64,000 nucleotides of DNA from contig NZ_JADPJL010000012.1 in assembly GCF_023073415.1 (NCBI RefSeq), positions 907,250-971,249 on the forward strand, in the 5' to 3' direction. Origin of the DNA: Bradyrhizobium sp. 190. Lineage in GTDB: Bacteria > Pseudomonadota > Alphaproteobacteria > Rhizobiales > Xanthobacteraceae. This document shows, piece after piece, positions 25,598 to 34,662 of this stretch (position 1 is the stretch's first letter; each line of letters opens with the position of its first letter). The notes under the pieces are model-generated. The model had not been told where the DNA came from. It searched no databases and saw nothing but the letters and a program-made list of their open reading frames with translations. The position numbers and the translations under genes were made by a program.

Positions 25598-26281
25598 ATG
25601 CCCACCTACGCGACGTCAACCGTAGCTGCGCCCATGCCGAATATCGAAAACTTTCGCAAACAGGCCAAGCTCATCCTGCGCTGGCATCGTGACCGTTACT
25701 ATCCGGTCGCCGCCCAGATCAGGTCGGGCTTGCCCCGCTTCAGCCAGATGACCGATCCTGACATCCTCGCGCACAGTTTTCGCCTGAGCGATGCGCAGGA
25801 GCTGGTCGCACGGCAGCATGGTTTCGAAAGCTGGCAGGCGCTCAAGACAGGATTTTCGACCATGTCGGACCATGCAGACACCACTTCGACCGCAGCCGTC
25901 ATCACCGCCGCCGAGCCGCAACTCTTCATCGACGATATCAAGGCGTCCTGTGATTTCTTCACAGGCAAGCTCGGCTTCACCGTGGTCTTTACCTATGGCG
26001 AGCCGCCATTCTACGCGCAGGTTGCGCGCGATGCGGCTCGGATCAACCTGCGCTGCGTCGCTGAGCCATTGATCGATCCTGACCTGCGCGACCGTGAACA
26101 GTTGCTCGCCGCCTCGCTCACCGTGGCGACCGCAGAAGAGATCAAGCAGCTTTTCCTCGCGTATCAGTCGGCGGGCGTCACCTTCTTCCAGACGCTGAGG
26201 CGGGAGCCCTGGGGCGCACGCAATTTCATCGTGAAAGATCCGGATGGCAATTTGCTGCTATTCGCTGGTCCCGCGGAGTAA
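25598..26281 (+). CDS. VOC-family (glyoxalase/bleomycin-resistance-like) protein
   Basis: 227 residues from an ATG with AAGGGG upstream; another ATG at 25634 is possible. Residues about 14-85 are a helical region (NFRKQAKLILRWHRDRYYPV, ARQHGFESWQALK) like those preceding some bacterial ankyrin and glyoxalase domains. From about residue 105 a vicinal-oxygen-chelate domain starts, PQLFIDDIKASCDFFTGKLG, with paired beta-alpha-beta-beta-beta units ending NFIVKDPDGNLLLFAGP, where the final Glu/Asn positions of metal-using members are not clear. Likely a small-molecule binding or resistance protein; substrate unknown. Confidence 0.8.
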   Translation: MPTYATSTVAAPMPNIENFRKQAKLILRWHRDRYYPVAAQIRSGLPRFSQMTDPDILAHSFRLSDAQELVARQHGFESWQALKTGFSTMSDHADTTSTAAVITAAEPQLFIDDIKASCDFFTGKLGFTVVFTYGEPPFYAQVARDAARINLRCVAEPLIDPDLRDREQLLAASLTVATAEEIKQLFLAYQSAGVTFFQTLRREPWGARNFIVKDPDGNLLLFAGPAE

Positions 26282-26950
26282 CGACGACCGCTCCCGCAAC
26301 ATCTGCAGCACCGCGCCAAGATCGGGCAGCACGGAAGCGCATCGCGCGCGCGACTCGTCCGTCGGCGCTACCATATCAGGCACCATGATGGTGATGGCGC
26401 CAGCGGCGTGGGCGGCGGTCACGCCGTGATTGGAATCCTCCACCGCCACGCAAGCCTCCGGCTTCAGGCCGAACCGTGCGGCAGCCAGAAGATAGAGGTC
26501 GGGGCTCGGCTTTCCACGCGCGACGTCGTCGCGGGTCAGGAGCGTCTCAAAACGGTGGCGAATGCCTGCAAGCCGCAGATGTGCGTCGGCCGTGCGCAGC
26601 GACGAGGAGGTGACGATTGCCATCGGGCATTCGGCCGCCTGCAGCGCATCCAGGAGTTCGACCGCGCCGCTTTTCAGCGGCAGGCCCGCGCTTAAGATTT
26701 CATCGCGGTTGCTGACGAAAGCCCGGCTGATCTCCGCAAGCGGAAAGCTCTCCCCATAGCGCGCGTGCAGCAAGGCCTCGCATTCCGGACCGGGGAGGCC
26801 GACCATCGCCTGACACAGCGTCATGGTGTCGTCGGTGTAGCCATGCGTCTTCAACGCCGCGACCAGACTGTCGAGATAGACGCGCTCGGTGTCGAGCAGC
26901 GTGCCGTCCATGTCGAGGAGGACGGCGCTGACATTCCATTTGCCGGTCAC
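26258..26950 (-). CDS. HAD-superfamily hydrolase, beta-phosphoglucomutase-like
   Basis: 230 residues from a GTG that overlaps the preceding gene's stop (GTGA), so the two are coupled. Motif I is LLDMDGTLLDTE (nucleophile Asp13, acid Asp15), motif II is IVTSSS, motif III is GKPSPDLY and motif IV is AVEDSNHGV: a complete HAD phosphatase with a small helical cap, subfamily IA. Such enzymes dephosphorylate sugar phosphates, phosphoglycolate or nucleotides. Its 3' end overlaps the VOC gene by 24 bases tail to tail. Confidence 0.88.
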   Translation of the reverse strand: MTGKWNVSAVLLDMDGTLLDTERVYLDSLVAALKTHGYTDDTMTLCQAMVGLPGPECEALLHARYGESFPLAEISRAFVSNRDEILSAGLPLKSGAVELLDALQAAECPMAIVTSSSLRTADAHLRLAGIRHRFETLLTRDDVARGKPSPDLYLLAAARFGLKPEACVAVEDSNHGVTAAHAAGAITIMVPDMVAPTDESRARCASVLPDLGAVLQMLRERSSLLRGTSE

Positions 26951-27150
26951 GTCGCGCCAGCGCCTGCGCGCTGTTCTGCGAGTTTGCGCAGGCAGGCCGG
27001 ACAGAGACAATCGCTGCCGTCCACCGGCATCGGTAGGCGGAACGCTTCGTCGGAACACCAGCACGGCCCCGACAAGCTGCAATTGAATTCAGCGCCGCAG
27101 CTGGCGCAGGCGAGGCGGCGGGAAGGCTGATTTTCTAACCGATTTGTCAT
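26947..27150 (-). CDS. cysteine-rich CWC-family protein
   Basis: 67 residues with seven Cys: LACASCGAEFNC then SGPCWCSDEA and CLCPACLRKL. The PCWC block and the CxxC pairs fit the small 'cysteine-rich CWC' family, presumed zinc-binding. Function unknown. It is the first gene of a two-gene unit with the HAD hydrolase, with a four-base overlap, which suggests a shared transcript. There is a modest A/G-rich region upstream but no strong promoter that I can name. Confidence 0.8.
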   Translation of the reverse strand: MTNRLENQPSRRLACASCGAEFNCSLSGPCWCSDEAFRLPMPVDGSDCLCPACLRKLAEQRAGAGAT

Positions 27151-27252
27151 GAATCGGGCGGCATCCCCTAAGTGGAATTAATCTCAGGTTCACGGCGAAG
27201 CGCGGTATAATCAGCGGCAATATACGCCCGCGAAAGATCCAAGGGAAATCCG

Positions 27253-28800
27253 ATGGCCCGCGATTCGCAAGCAGCCCTTGTTGCGCTCAATCGCTTCGGA
27301 CTGGGTGCGCGCGGCGGGGCCTCCGGCGATTTTCTCAATGCGGCCTCCGATCCGCGCGGCTTCGTCAAGGCGGAACTCGCCCGTCCCAACGGTGTGCTGC
27401 TCGAAGTGCCGGGATTGCAGTCGACGCCGGCGCTCGGCAAGGCCGTGTTCGACTATCAGTTCGGGATTCAGCAGGCCCGCGACGCAGCCGCCAAACAACT
27501 CACGCCGGCACCCGCGACCGAGGGGCAACCCCCGCCGGATGCGAAGGCGCAGCGGCGGAACCTTTCGCTCAACAGCATCGCCATGGAGATGGCGCCCAAG
27601 GAGCCAGCGAAACCGCCGGACAATGCGGCGATGGCGCCCGCCGAGGCGATGCGGCCCAGTGCGCCAAAACCGCCGCCGCAACCGCTCAACATCATCCAGA
27701 AAACCTTTCGTGCCGAGGCGCTGGCGCGGCTGCAGCGGGCCGTCATCGCCGATTGCGGATTCACCGAGCGGCTGGTGGTGTTCTGGTCCAATCATTTCTG
27801 CATCTCCGCCAACAAGGGCGGCCCGGCGCGGATGTGGGCCGGCTCATTCGAGCGGGAGGCGATCCGGCCGCATGTGCTCGGCCGTTTCGGCGACATGCTG
27901 AGGGCGGTCGAGCAGCATCCGGCGATGCTGTTTTTTCTCGACAACCAGCAATCGCTGGGTCCGGATTCGCGCGCCGGGAAGAACCGCAACCGCGGACTGA
28001 ACGAAAACCTCGCCCGCGAAATTTTGGAACTGCATACGCTTGGCGTCGGAGGCGGCTATTCGCAGGAGGATGTGACGTCGCTGGCGAAAATCATCACGGG
28101 CTGGACCTATGCGGGGAGGCTGGGCCAGTTGGGGGCGCCCGGCTCCTTCGTGTTCAACGCCAATGCACATCAGCCGGGCGCGCAGCGGGTGATGGGAAAA
28201 ATCTACGACGCGTCAGATGTAACGCAGGGCGAGGCGGTGCTGGCGGATCTCGCGCGCCATCCATCGACCGCGAAATTCATTGCGGCTAAGTTCGCGCGTC
28301 ACTTCGTGGCCGACGATCCGCCACCGGCTCTGGTGGCGCGGCTCGTCGATGTCTTCACGCGAACCGACGGCGATCTGAAGGCGCTGGCGACGGCGCTGGT
28401 GGATTCCGACGACGCCTGGAAGGCGCCGCTCTCAAAGATGCGCTCGCCTTACGAGTTTCTGGTCGCGGCCGGAAGATTGCTCGCGCAGATCCCGAACGAT
28501 CCCGGCCGCTATCTCGGCGGCCTCAATGCGTTGGGCCAGCCGCTGTGGGCGCCCGCCGGGCCGAACGGTTTTCCCGATAGCAACGCGGCCTGGGCAGCGC
28601 CGGAAGGCGTCAAGCTGCGGCTCGATATATCAGCGCAGATTGCGTCAAGGCTCGCCGACGGCGCCGATCCGCGCGACCTGCTCGAACTGGTTGCCGCGGA
28701 CGCGGCGTCATCAGAGACACGACGAACCATCGAGCGCGCGGAATCGCGGCAGCAGGCGCTGGCGCTGTTGTTGATGTCGCCGGAATTCCAGAGGAGATGA
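27253..28800 (+). CDS. DUF1800 family protein
   Basis: 515 residues, no clear signal peptide. The N-terminus ALVALNRFGLGARGG and the central blocks TERLVVFWSNHFCIS, REAIRPHVLGRFGDML, NENLAREILELHTLGVGGGY and LARHPSTAKFIAAKFARHFV are the hallmark of DUF1800, a widespread family of unknown function. AAGGGAAA precedes the ATG. Its stop overlaps the ATG of a DUF1501 gene; this pair is regularly found together, which points to a shared exported complex or modification pathway. Confidence 0.9.
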   Translation: MARDSQAALVALNRFGLGARGGASGDFLNAASDPRGFVKAELARPNGVLLEVPGLQSTPALGKAVFDYQFGIQQARDAAAKQLTPAPATEGQPPPDAKAQRRNLSLNSIAMEMAPKEPAKPPDNAAMAPAEAMRPSAPKPPPQPLNIIQKTFRAEALARLQRAVIADCGFTERLVVFWSNHFCISANKGGPARMWAGSFEREAIRPHVLGRFGDMLRAVEQHPAMLFFLDNQQSLGPDSRAGKNRNRGLNENLAREILELHTLGVGGGYSQEDVTSLAKIITGWTYAGRLGQLGAPGSFVFNANAHQPGAQRVMGKIYDASDVTQGEAVLADLARHPSTAKFIAAKFARHFVADDPPPALVARLVDVFTRTDGDLKALATALVDSDDAWKAPLSKMRSPYEFLVAAGRLLAQIPNDPGRYLGGLNALGQPLWAPAGPNGFPDSNAAWAAPEGVKLRLDISAQIASRLADGADPRDLLELVAADAASSETRRTIERAESRQQALALLLMSPEFQRR

Positions 28801-30041
28801 CGTCCATGGCAACGACAATGGATTGCTGCGAGGGGCTGAATCCATCGGTCGTTTCGCGACGCGCGCTATTGCTCGGCGGCGCTTCCTTTGCGGCATGGGC
28901 CTACTTGCCGAAATTCGCGCGCGCCGCCGACGGCCGCGATCCGCGGCTGGTGGTCGTCATCCTGCGCGGCGCGCTGGATGGGCTCGCCACCGTCGCACCG
29001 ATTGGCGATCCTGATTATGCCGGCCTGCATGGTTCGATCGCCTTGTCGTCGAACGGGCCGAACGCGGCTGTGGGGCTCGACAATTTCTTTTCGCTGCATC
29101 CGGCGATGCCGGAATTTGCGCGGATGTATCGCGAGAAGAAGGCGGCCGTGATTCACGCGGTGGCGACGTCGTATCGCGACCGTTCGCATTTCGACGGGCA
29201 GGACGTGCTCGAAAGCGGCTTTGCAGGTCCAGGCCGGGTGCAGTCCGGCTGGCTCAACCGCGCACTGGAAGGCCTGCCGAAAGGCGAGCGGGTAATGAGC
29301 GCGCTCGCGGTCGGCCCGACCACGCCGCTGGTGCTGCGCGGTGCGGCGCCGACGGTCGGCTGGGCGCCAGTCGCGGTGCCGCAGGCTGCCGAGGATACCG
29401 CGATGCGGCTCGTCGAGCTCTATCAACACCGCGACCCGGCGCTGGCGAGCGCGTTGAAGCAGGGCCTCGCGCTCGACAAAGCCGCGCAAGGCGACAACAT
29501 GAAGCCGAAGCCCGGCACCAACGGCGTGGCCGCGATGCGGCTGGCGGCGCGCGGCGCCGCAAAGCTGATGGCGGCCGATGACGGCCCGCGGATCGGCGCG
29601 CTCGCCTTCGATGGTTGGGACACGCATGCCAATGAAGGCGGACCTGTAGGGCGGCTGGCGCAATTGCTCGGCGGCCTCGACGGCGCGCTGGCGGAATTCG
29701 AAACCGGGCTAGGGCCGCGCTGGCGCGATACCGCGATCGTGGTCGCCACCGAATTCGGCCGCACCGCGCGCATCAACGGCACGCAAGGCACCGACCACGG
29801 CACCGGCACCATCGCGCTGCTCGCCGGCGGCGCGGTGAAGGGCGGTCGGGTGATTTCGGATTGGCCGGGGCTGAAGCCCGCCAATCTCTATCAGGGCCGC
29901 GATCTCGCGCCGACCACCGATTTGCGCGCGGTCATGAAGGGCGTGCTGAAGGATCAGTTCGGGCTGGCCGAGAAAGTGCTGGCGGAGAGCGTGTTTCCGG
30001 ACAGCAGCGCCGTGAAGCCGATGCAGGGATTGGTGGGGTGA
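28797..30041 (+). CDS. DUF1501 family protein, Tat-exported
   Basis: 414 residues. A twin-arginine signal (VSRRALLLGGASFAAW, about 19-34) predicts export. The body has VVVILRGALDGLATV, FFSLHPAMPEFARMY and RDRSHFDGQDVLESG, and later FDGWDTHANEGG and VVATEFGRTARINGTQGTDH, which are the characteristic blocks of DUF1501, distantly related to alkaline-phosphatase/sulfatase-fold proteins. Coupled to the DUF1800 gene through ATGA. Function not established; the pair may act on a secreted or surface substrate. Confidence 0.9.
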   Translation: MTSMATTMDCCEGLNPSVVSRRALLLGGASFAAWAYLPKFARAADGRDPRLVVVILRGALDGLATVAPIGDPDYAGLHGSIALSSNGPNAAVGLDNFFSLHPAMPEFARMYREKKAAVIHAVATSYRDRSHFDGQDVLESGFAGPGRVQSGWLNRALEGLPKGERVMSALAVGPTTPLVLRGAAPTVGWAPVAVPQAAEDTAMRLVELYQHRDPALASALKQGLALDKAAQGDNMKPKPGTNGVAAMRLAARGAAKLMAADDGPRIGALAFDGWDTHANEGGPVGRLAQLLGGLDGALAEFETGLGPRWRDTAIVVATEFGRTARINGTQGTDHGTGTIALLAGGAVKGGRVISDWPGLKPANLYQGRDLAPTTDLRAVMKGVLKDQFGLAEKVLAESVFPDSSAVKPMQGLVG

Positions 30042-30057
30042 GCGGCTAGTCCCACCC

Positions 30058-30230
30058 ACGGTGTCGTCCCGGCCCATATGCGCAATTGCGCATCAGGAGC
30101 CGGGACCCATAACCACCGCAGATAATTGTTGGAACGCGCTGGAGCTCCAGCGCGGCATCACCACAGACATTCGTGGTTATGGGTCCCTGCGCCCGTGCGC
30201 AATTGCGCACTAGGCAGGGACGACGCCGAG
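30058..30230. repeat. composite palindromic repeat with GCGCAATTGCGC cores
   Basis: Outer arms GTCGTCCC at left and GGGACGAC at right; each half carries TGCGCAATTGCGCA, and the inner edges read ACCCATAACCACC and GGTGGTTATGGGT-like. In the centre is an 18-base perfect palindrome with half-site GCGCTGGAG (30136-30153). It fills the gap between the convergent DUF1501 and aldo/keto reductase genes. Confidence 0.8.
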
Positions 30231-30236
30231 CAAGAT

Positions 30237-31175
30237 CTATTTCGTAATCCCATTCACTTCCGCCATCTCCTCTGCGCTCAGTGTCCAGCCGATCGCTTTC
30301 ACGTTCTGCTCGACCTGCTCGACGCGGGTGGCGCCGGCGATGACGCTCGACACTTGCGGGTGCGACGCCAGCCAGGAGAACGCGAGCTCCAGCATGGTGT
30401 GGCCGCGGGCTTGCGCGAACGCCTGCAGTTTTTCGACGATGTCTTCATTGCGCGCCGTGACGTAGCGGTCCTTCAGCGCCGGCGCCTTGGCGAAGCGGGT
30501 GTCGTCGGGGACGGCGGCGCCGCGCTTGTATTTTCCGGTGAGGAGGCCGCTCGCCAGCGGGAAGAACGGCAGCAGGCCGAGTTTGTATTCCGTTGCTGCC
30601 GGCAACAGATCCTTTTCGATGCCGCGCACGACGAGGCTGTATTCGTCCTGGCAGGAGACGAAGCGGCTGACGTTCATCTGCCGCGCCATCATTTCCGCTT
30701 CCGCGATGCGCCACGCCGGAAAATTCGAATTGCCGATGTAGCGGACCTTGCCCTGGCGGACGAGGTCGTCGAGCGCGCGCAAGGTCTCTTCCATCGGCGT
30801 CAAGGGATCGTAATCATGCTGCTGGTAGAGATCGATGTAGTCGGTCTTCAGCCGCGTCAGGCTCGCCTCGACGGCGGACATGATGTAGCGGCGCGAGGCG
30901 CCCTGCCTGGTGCCGTCGGTTGCCATCGGTTTGGAATATTTCGTCGCCAGCACGATGTCCTTGCGGCGGTCGCCGAGAACGGTGCCCAGCACGGTCTCGG
31001 AACCGCCCATGCCGGCATAGATGTCGGCGGTGTCGAACAGGGTGATGCCGAGGTCGATCGCCTTGTGGATCACCTTGCGCGAGGTCTCCAGATCGGTGCG
31101 CTGGCCAAAGTTGTTGCAGCCGAGGCCGACGGCGGAAACGCGCAGGCCGGAGCCGCCGAGGTTGCGAATTTGCAT
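30237..31175 (-). CDS. aldo/keto reductase
   Basis: 312 residues, TIM-barrel NADPH oxidoreductase. N-terminus MQIRNLGGSGLRVSAVGLGC; the catalytic tetrad is visible as Asp in FDTADIYAGMG with its Tyr, Lys in LATKYSKPM and a His in YQQHDYDPLTPMEE. The C-terminal GATRVEQVEQNVKAIGW binds the cofactor phosphate. It resembles the Gpr/YghZ-Tas group that acts on methylglyoxal or other aldehydes. Cytosolic. The 3' end is seven bases from a repeat element. Single gene. Confidence 0.93.
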   Translation of the reverse strand: MQIRNLGGSGLRVSAVGLGCNNFGQRTDLETSRKVIHKAIDLGITLFDTADIYAGMGGSETVLGTVLGDRRKDIVLATKYSKPMATDGTRQGASRRYIMSAVEASLTRLKTDYIDLYQQHDYDPLTPMEETLRALDDLVRQGKVRYIGNSNFPAWRIAEAEMMARQMNVSRFVSCQDEYSLVVRGIEKDLLPAATEYKLGLLPFFPLASGLLTGKYKRGAAVPDDTRFAKAPALKDRYVTARNEDIVEKLQAFAQARGHTMLELAFSWLASHPQVSSVIAGATRVEQVEQNVKAIGWTLSAEEMAEVNGITK

Positions 31176-31286
31176 GGATTGATCCTGTGGGAAGCACGCG
31201 AGAAAAGAGGGGCCGGCATTGTGGCCCGCGCGGCTTGGCGCCGCAAGCAGCTGTAATGTCGGCCTTTGCGCTTGGCAGCCATGCGG

Positions 31287-31334
31287 CAGAAAAAGATGCG
31301 GCCCCGGTCAGACGCGGCGACTGACGGGGGCCGC
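31287..31334 (-). terminator. rho-independent terminator downstream of the GNAT gene
   Basis: On the minus strand GCGGCCCCCGTCAG and CTGACCGGGGCCGC pair (14 bases, one mismatch, nine-base loop; plus-strand arms 31298-31311 and 31321-31334), followed by ATCTTTTTC. It lies 130 bases after the GNAT stop at 31465. Confidence 0.65.
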
Positions 31335-31464
31335 TTGGGGGCGCGTGATCTGAGACGGGGGGCCTGATCAGACGCAGGCGCAGGCTAGCCGCGCTTTGTT
31401 ACGCCGCCGTGACATCAGGACTTATCCACAGCCGGCCTGACGGGACCGTCTTCACGAAACCGTG

Positions 31465-31926
31465 TCAGAACAGCTTGCGGTACACGACGAAGCCGGAACG
31501 CTCCGCCACCTTGTCGTAAAGCTGCATCGCGGTGTGGTTGGTCTCGTGCGTCTGCCAATAGACGCGGGAAGATCCCGCAAGCTTCGCCCGTTCGTACACG
31601 CCGTTGATCAAGGCGCGGCCGACGCCCTTGCCGCGTACTGCGGCGCTGGTGAACAGATCCTGCAGATAACAATTCGGCTCGATCATGGTCGTAGAGCGGT
31701 GAAACAGATAATGCGTCAGCCCAAGCAGCTCGCCGCCGCGCTCGGCGACCAGCGCATGCACCGGCTCGTAGGCGTCGAAGAAGCGCGCCCACGTCATCGC
31801 GGTAATCTCGGGCGCAAGCGCGGTCGGGCCCGAGCGGCCGTAGAAGGCGTTGTAGCCATCCCACAGCGGAAGCCATTGCGCATAGTCCTGACGGGTGACG
31901 AAGCGGATGGTGAGGTCGCCGGACAT
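31465..31926 (-). CDS. GNAT-family N-acetyltransferase
   Basis: 153 residues. The acetyl-CoA motif is LQDLFTSAAVRGKGVGRALI (Q/RxxGxG/A as RGKGVG), preceded by the beta-4 region LLGLTHYLFHRSTT and followed by VYWQTHETNHTAMQLYDKVA, the usual C-terminal GNAT strand-helix. Substrate unknown; the sequence looks like the amine or aminoglycoside-type small acetyltransferases of soil bacteria. A strong terminator lies downstream at 31287-31334. Confidence 0.9.
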   Translation of the reverse strand: MSGDLTIRFVTRQDYAQWLPLWDGYNAFYGRSGPTALAPEITAMTWARFFDAYEPVHALVAERGGELLGLTHYLFHRSTTMIEPNCYLQDLFTSAAVRGKGVGRALINGVYERAKLAGSSRVYWQTHETNHTAMQLYDKVAERSGFVVYRKLF

Positions 31927-32039
31927 TGAGCGTTTCCGTCTTGCTGGGAGGTGACGCTGGGACGCGCAGGAGGATGCCGTTCATTACTACAGACACGGCA
32001 GGCGGGGATCAATGTCGCAAGGAGGTTGCGGTGCAGCCG

Positions 32040-32852
32040 CTATTCGGCGGCGCCGAGGTGTCGGGCAAGGCTGCGATGGCTGTCGCGCAACGTGCGATAA
32101 TAGTCGGCGCTGCCGGGATCGTCGGTGTGGCGGACGAGGTCGGTGACCGGCGTATAGCTCAGCATGCGTCCGCCATCGGGCAGCGCCGTGCAGATGAAAC
32201 GCAGCACCTGCCCGTCGGCGAGATTGATGTTGATCGGCGTGGAATCGCCGGTCCGGATCATTTTGGTGCGCTTGGCGATGAAGGCGCTCAACTCGTCCTC
32301 CGGCAGTTGCCAGGCGCCGGTGTCACGGCCATGATACATCAGCGCGATGAAGGGCGGCTTGCTGTCGGCCTGCTCGTCGGACAGCTTGAAGTAATCGCGG
32401 AACGCGCCGTTGATGAACTCGGCGCGGGTATCGGAATCGAGCAGCACGATGCCGATATCGACCTGATCGAGCGCAGCCGATAGGCGTTCCGCGGTGGCGT
32501 GATGCTTCTTCTGCCACGCGAATGCATCGACCCATTTCTTCCGCAGGAGGCCGGTGATCAGCGCGGTGCCGCCGGCGGTCACCGCCAGCAGCAGCATGCG
32601 CGCCAGGTCCGACATGTCGTAACCGGGCGTGGCGCGGTGGTTGAGGAAGAACAGCGCCGAAGACGCCACCGCAATGACAGCGCTGGCCATGCCGGAGACG
32701 ATGCCGCTGACGGAAGCGGCAAGCGCGACGATGCAGACGAACAGCGGCGCGGGATTGGGGACGGGAACGAAATGCCGGTCGACCAGGAAGGCAATCAGCG
32801 CCGTCGCTGTCGTAAGAAACGGACCGGAGATTGCGCGCCAGTTTAACTGCAT
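32040..32852 (-). CDS. membrane protein with DUF4118-like and PAS domains
   Basis: 270 residues from MQLNWRAISGPFLTTATALI; an upstream ATG at 32891 is also possible. Four hydrophobic segments in residues about 8-110 resemble the KdpD-type (DUF4118) membrane domain. A short coiled helix (KHHATAERLSAALDQVDIGI) leads into a PAS domain (VLLDSDTRAEFINGAFRDYF to about residue 235). No kinase, cyclase or GGDEF domain follows, so it is a sensor without an output domain, or acts through partners. Divergent from a small DUF486-like gene. Confidence 0.75.
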   Translation of the reverse strand: MQLNWRAISGPFLTTATALIAFLVDRHFVPVPNPAPLFVCIVALAASVSGIVSGMASAVIAVASSALFFLNHRATPGYDMSDLARMLLLAVTAGGTALITGLLRKKWVDAFAWQKKHHATAERLSAALDQVDIGIVLLDSDTRAEFINGAFRDYFKLSDEQADSKPPFIALMYHGRDTGAWQLPEDELSAFIAKRTKMIRTGDSTPININLADGQVLRFICTALPDGGRMLSYTPVTDLVRHTDDPGSADYYRTLRDSHRSLARHLGAAE

Positions 32853-33052
32853 GCCCGTTCTCGCCACTTGCCGGGAATAAGACGCAAGCATGCCTGATTG
32901 TTGCGATTGTGCACGGCTTTCTGCCCTCAGTCTTAAGAGAGCGTTGCAGGAATGCGGCGGGCTTTCGCATTTTTGAAATCAAATGATATCGAGTTGGGGA
33001 ACGGGGTACCGGCCCCGCCGATTAGCGCATGACATTTTGCAAGAGGACATCA

Positions 33053-33406
33053 ATGCCCACTGTTTCCCCGACACTGCTGCCGATCCTGATGCTGTTCGCA
33101 TCCAACGTCTTCATGACCTTTGCCTGGTACGGCCATCTGAAATTCAAGCAGAGCCCGCTGGCGCTAGTCGTGCTGGCAAGCTGGAGTATCGCTTTCGTCG
33201 AATACTGGCTGGCGGTGCCGGCCAACCGATGGGGCAGCGCGGTCTATTCGGCGGCGGAGCTCAAGACCATGCAGGAGGTGATCACGCTGGTGGTGTTTGC
33301 CTGCTTCTCGGTGCTCTATCTCAAGGAGCCGCTGGGATGGAATCACGCGCTCGGTTTTCTCTTCATCGCGATCGGCGCGTTTCTGATCTTTCACAAATGG
33401 GCGTGA
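33053..33406 (+). CDS. DMT-like small membrane protein, DUF486
   Basis: 117 residues from an ATG with AGAGGAC upstream. Four hydrophobic segments: LLPILMLFASNVFMTFAWYG, LALVVLASWSIAFVEYWLAV, VITLVVFACFSVLYL and ALGFLFIAIGAFLIF. The phrase TFAWYGHLKF and the length match the DUF486 family of the drug/metabolite transporter superfamily, found singly in many proteobacteria. Its transport substrate is unknown. It may be too short to act alone and is expected to oligomerise. Confidence 0.88.
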   Translation: MPTVSPTLLPILMLFASNVFMTFAWYGHLKFKQSPLALVVLASWSIAFVEYWLAVPANRWGSAVYSAAELKTMQEVITLVVFACFSVLYLKEPLGWNHALGFLFIAIGAFLIFHKWA

Positions 33407-33432
33407 GCTTCGTCATGCCTTGGGGCGGATCG

Positions 33433-34593
33433 TCACTTCGCGGCCGGCGTCACCCGCAATATCCGTCCGTTCGAACTATCCGTGAGCAGCCACAGCGCGT
33501 CGTCCGGCCCTTGGCGAACGTCCCTGATGCGCTCGTGCAGGTTCTCCAGCAGGCGTTCCTCCGACGTCACTGCGTTGCCGTTCAGCGTCAGCCGCACCAG
33601 CATCGCGCCGCGCAGCGCGCCGGTGAACAGGCTGCCGTTCCATTTCGGAAACAGCTTTCCAGTGTAGAAGGCCATGCCTGACGGCGCGATCGACGGCACC
33701 CAGTATTTGAGCGGCTGCTCCATGCCGTCCTTGGCCGCAGCGTCGTGGATCTTGGCACCGGAGTAATCGATGCCGTAGCCGATCACCGGCCAGCCGTAAT
33801 TCTTGCCCTTGCCGACCAGATTGAGCTCGTCGCCGCCGCGCGGGCCGTGCTCGATTTCCCAGGGGTCGCCGGAAGCCGGATTGAGCGCGAGCGCCTGCAC
33901 GTTGCGGTGCCCGTAACTCCAGATCTCTGGCTTGGCGTCAGTGCGACCCGCGAACGGATTGCCTGATGGCACCGAACCATCGGGCGCGATCCGGATCAGT
34001 TTGCCGAGATGGTTGCCGAGATTCTGCGCCTGGTCGCGGTGAGTGAAATGATCGCCCAGCGCCACGAACAGATTGCCGTCCTCGGCCTGCGCGATGCGGC
34101 AACCGTAATGATTGCCTGATGACAGCGGCCCTTGCTGACGGAAGATGATTTTGACGTCGTCGAGGCGGCCGTTGCCGTCGTTGAGTTTTGCGCGGGCGAC
34201 CGTGGTGCGCCCGCCACCGTCGGTTCGTTCGGCAAAGCAGAAATAGATGGTTTTGTTCTGCGCAAAGGATTTGTCGACGACGACATCGAGCAGGCCGCCC
34301 TGGCCGGACGCCCAGACCTCGGGAACGCCCTTCAGCGGCGGCGAGATCTGTCCTTCGGCCGTAACGATGCGCATGCGGCCCGGACGCTCGGTCACCAGCA
34401 TCTTGCCGTCGGGCAGGAACGCCAGCGCCCAGGGATTGGCCAGACCTCTGGCGATGGTCCGGACTTCGAGTTCGCCCGCCGACGAACCAAATGCCTGCTC
34501 CTGGCCGCGGGTGCCGGTGGCGATCAGGAACGATACGGCGAGCAGGATCGCTACCGCCAGCGCGGCGGTCACAAGGCCGACAGGTGTTTTCAT
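33433..34593 (-). CDS. PQQ-dependent sugar dehydrogenase (YliI/Asd family)
   Basis: 386 residues. The N-terminus is a signal anchor (VTAALAVAILLAVSFLIATG), so the enzyme faces the periplasm. The six-bladed beta-propeller of soluble glucose dehydrogenase relatives is shown by LANPWALAFLPDGKMLVTERPG-type strands (shown in part: NPWALAFLPDGKMLVTERP), SGNHYGCRIAQAEDGNLFV, IWSYGHRNVQALA and EHGPRGGDELNLV, the last two carrying PQQ and calcium ligands. It oxidises aldose sugars using pyrroloquinoline quinone. Single gene, no PQQ biosynthesis genes in the window. Confidence 0.92.
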   Translation of the reverse strand: MKTPVGLVTAALAVAILLAVSFLIATGTRGQEQAFGSSAGELEVRTIARGLANPWALAFLPDGKMLVTERPGRMRIVTAEGQISPPLKGVPEVWASGQGGLLDVVVDKSFAQNKTIYFCFAERTDGGGRTTVARAKLNDGNGRLDDVKIIFRQQGPLSSGNHYGCRIAQAEDGNLFVALGDHFTHRDQAQNLGNHLGKLIRIAPDGSVPSGNPFAGRTDAKPEIWSYGHRNVQALALNPASGDPWEIEHGPRGGDELNLVGKGKNYGWPVIGYGIDYSGAKIHDAAAKDGMEQPLKYWVPSIAPSGMAFYTGKLFPKWNGSLFTGALRGAMLVRLTLNGNAVTSEERLLENLHERIRDVRQGPDDALWLLTDSSNGRILRVTPAAK

Positions 34594-34662
34594 CCTGGTC
34601 GTCCAGTCGCGATGCCGATCATCGCGCGTTCGCTAATGATGCTAACAAAAAAGCCGCAACTG

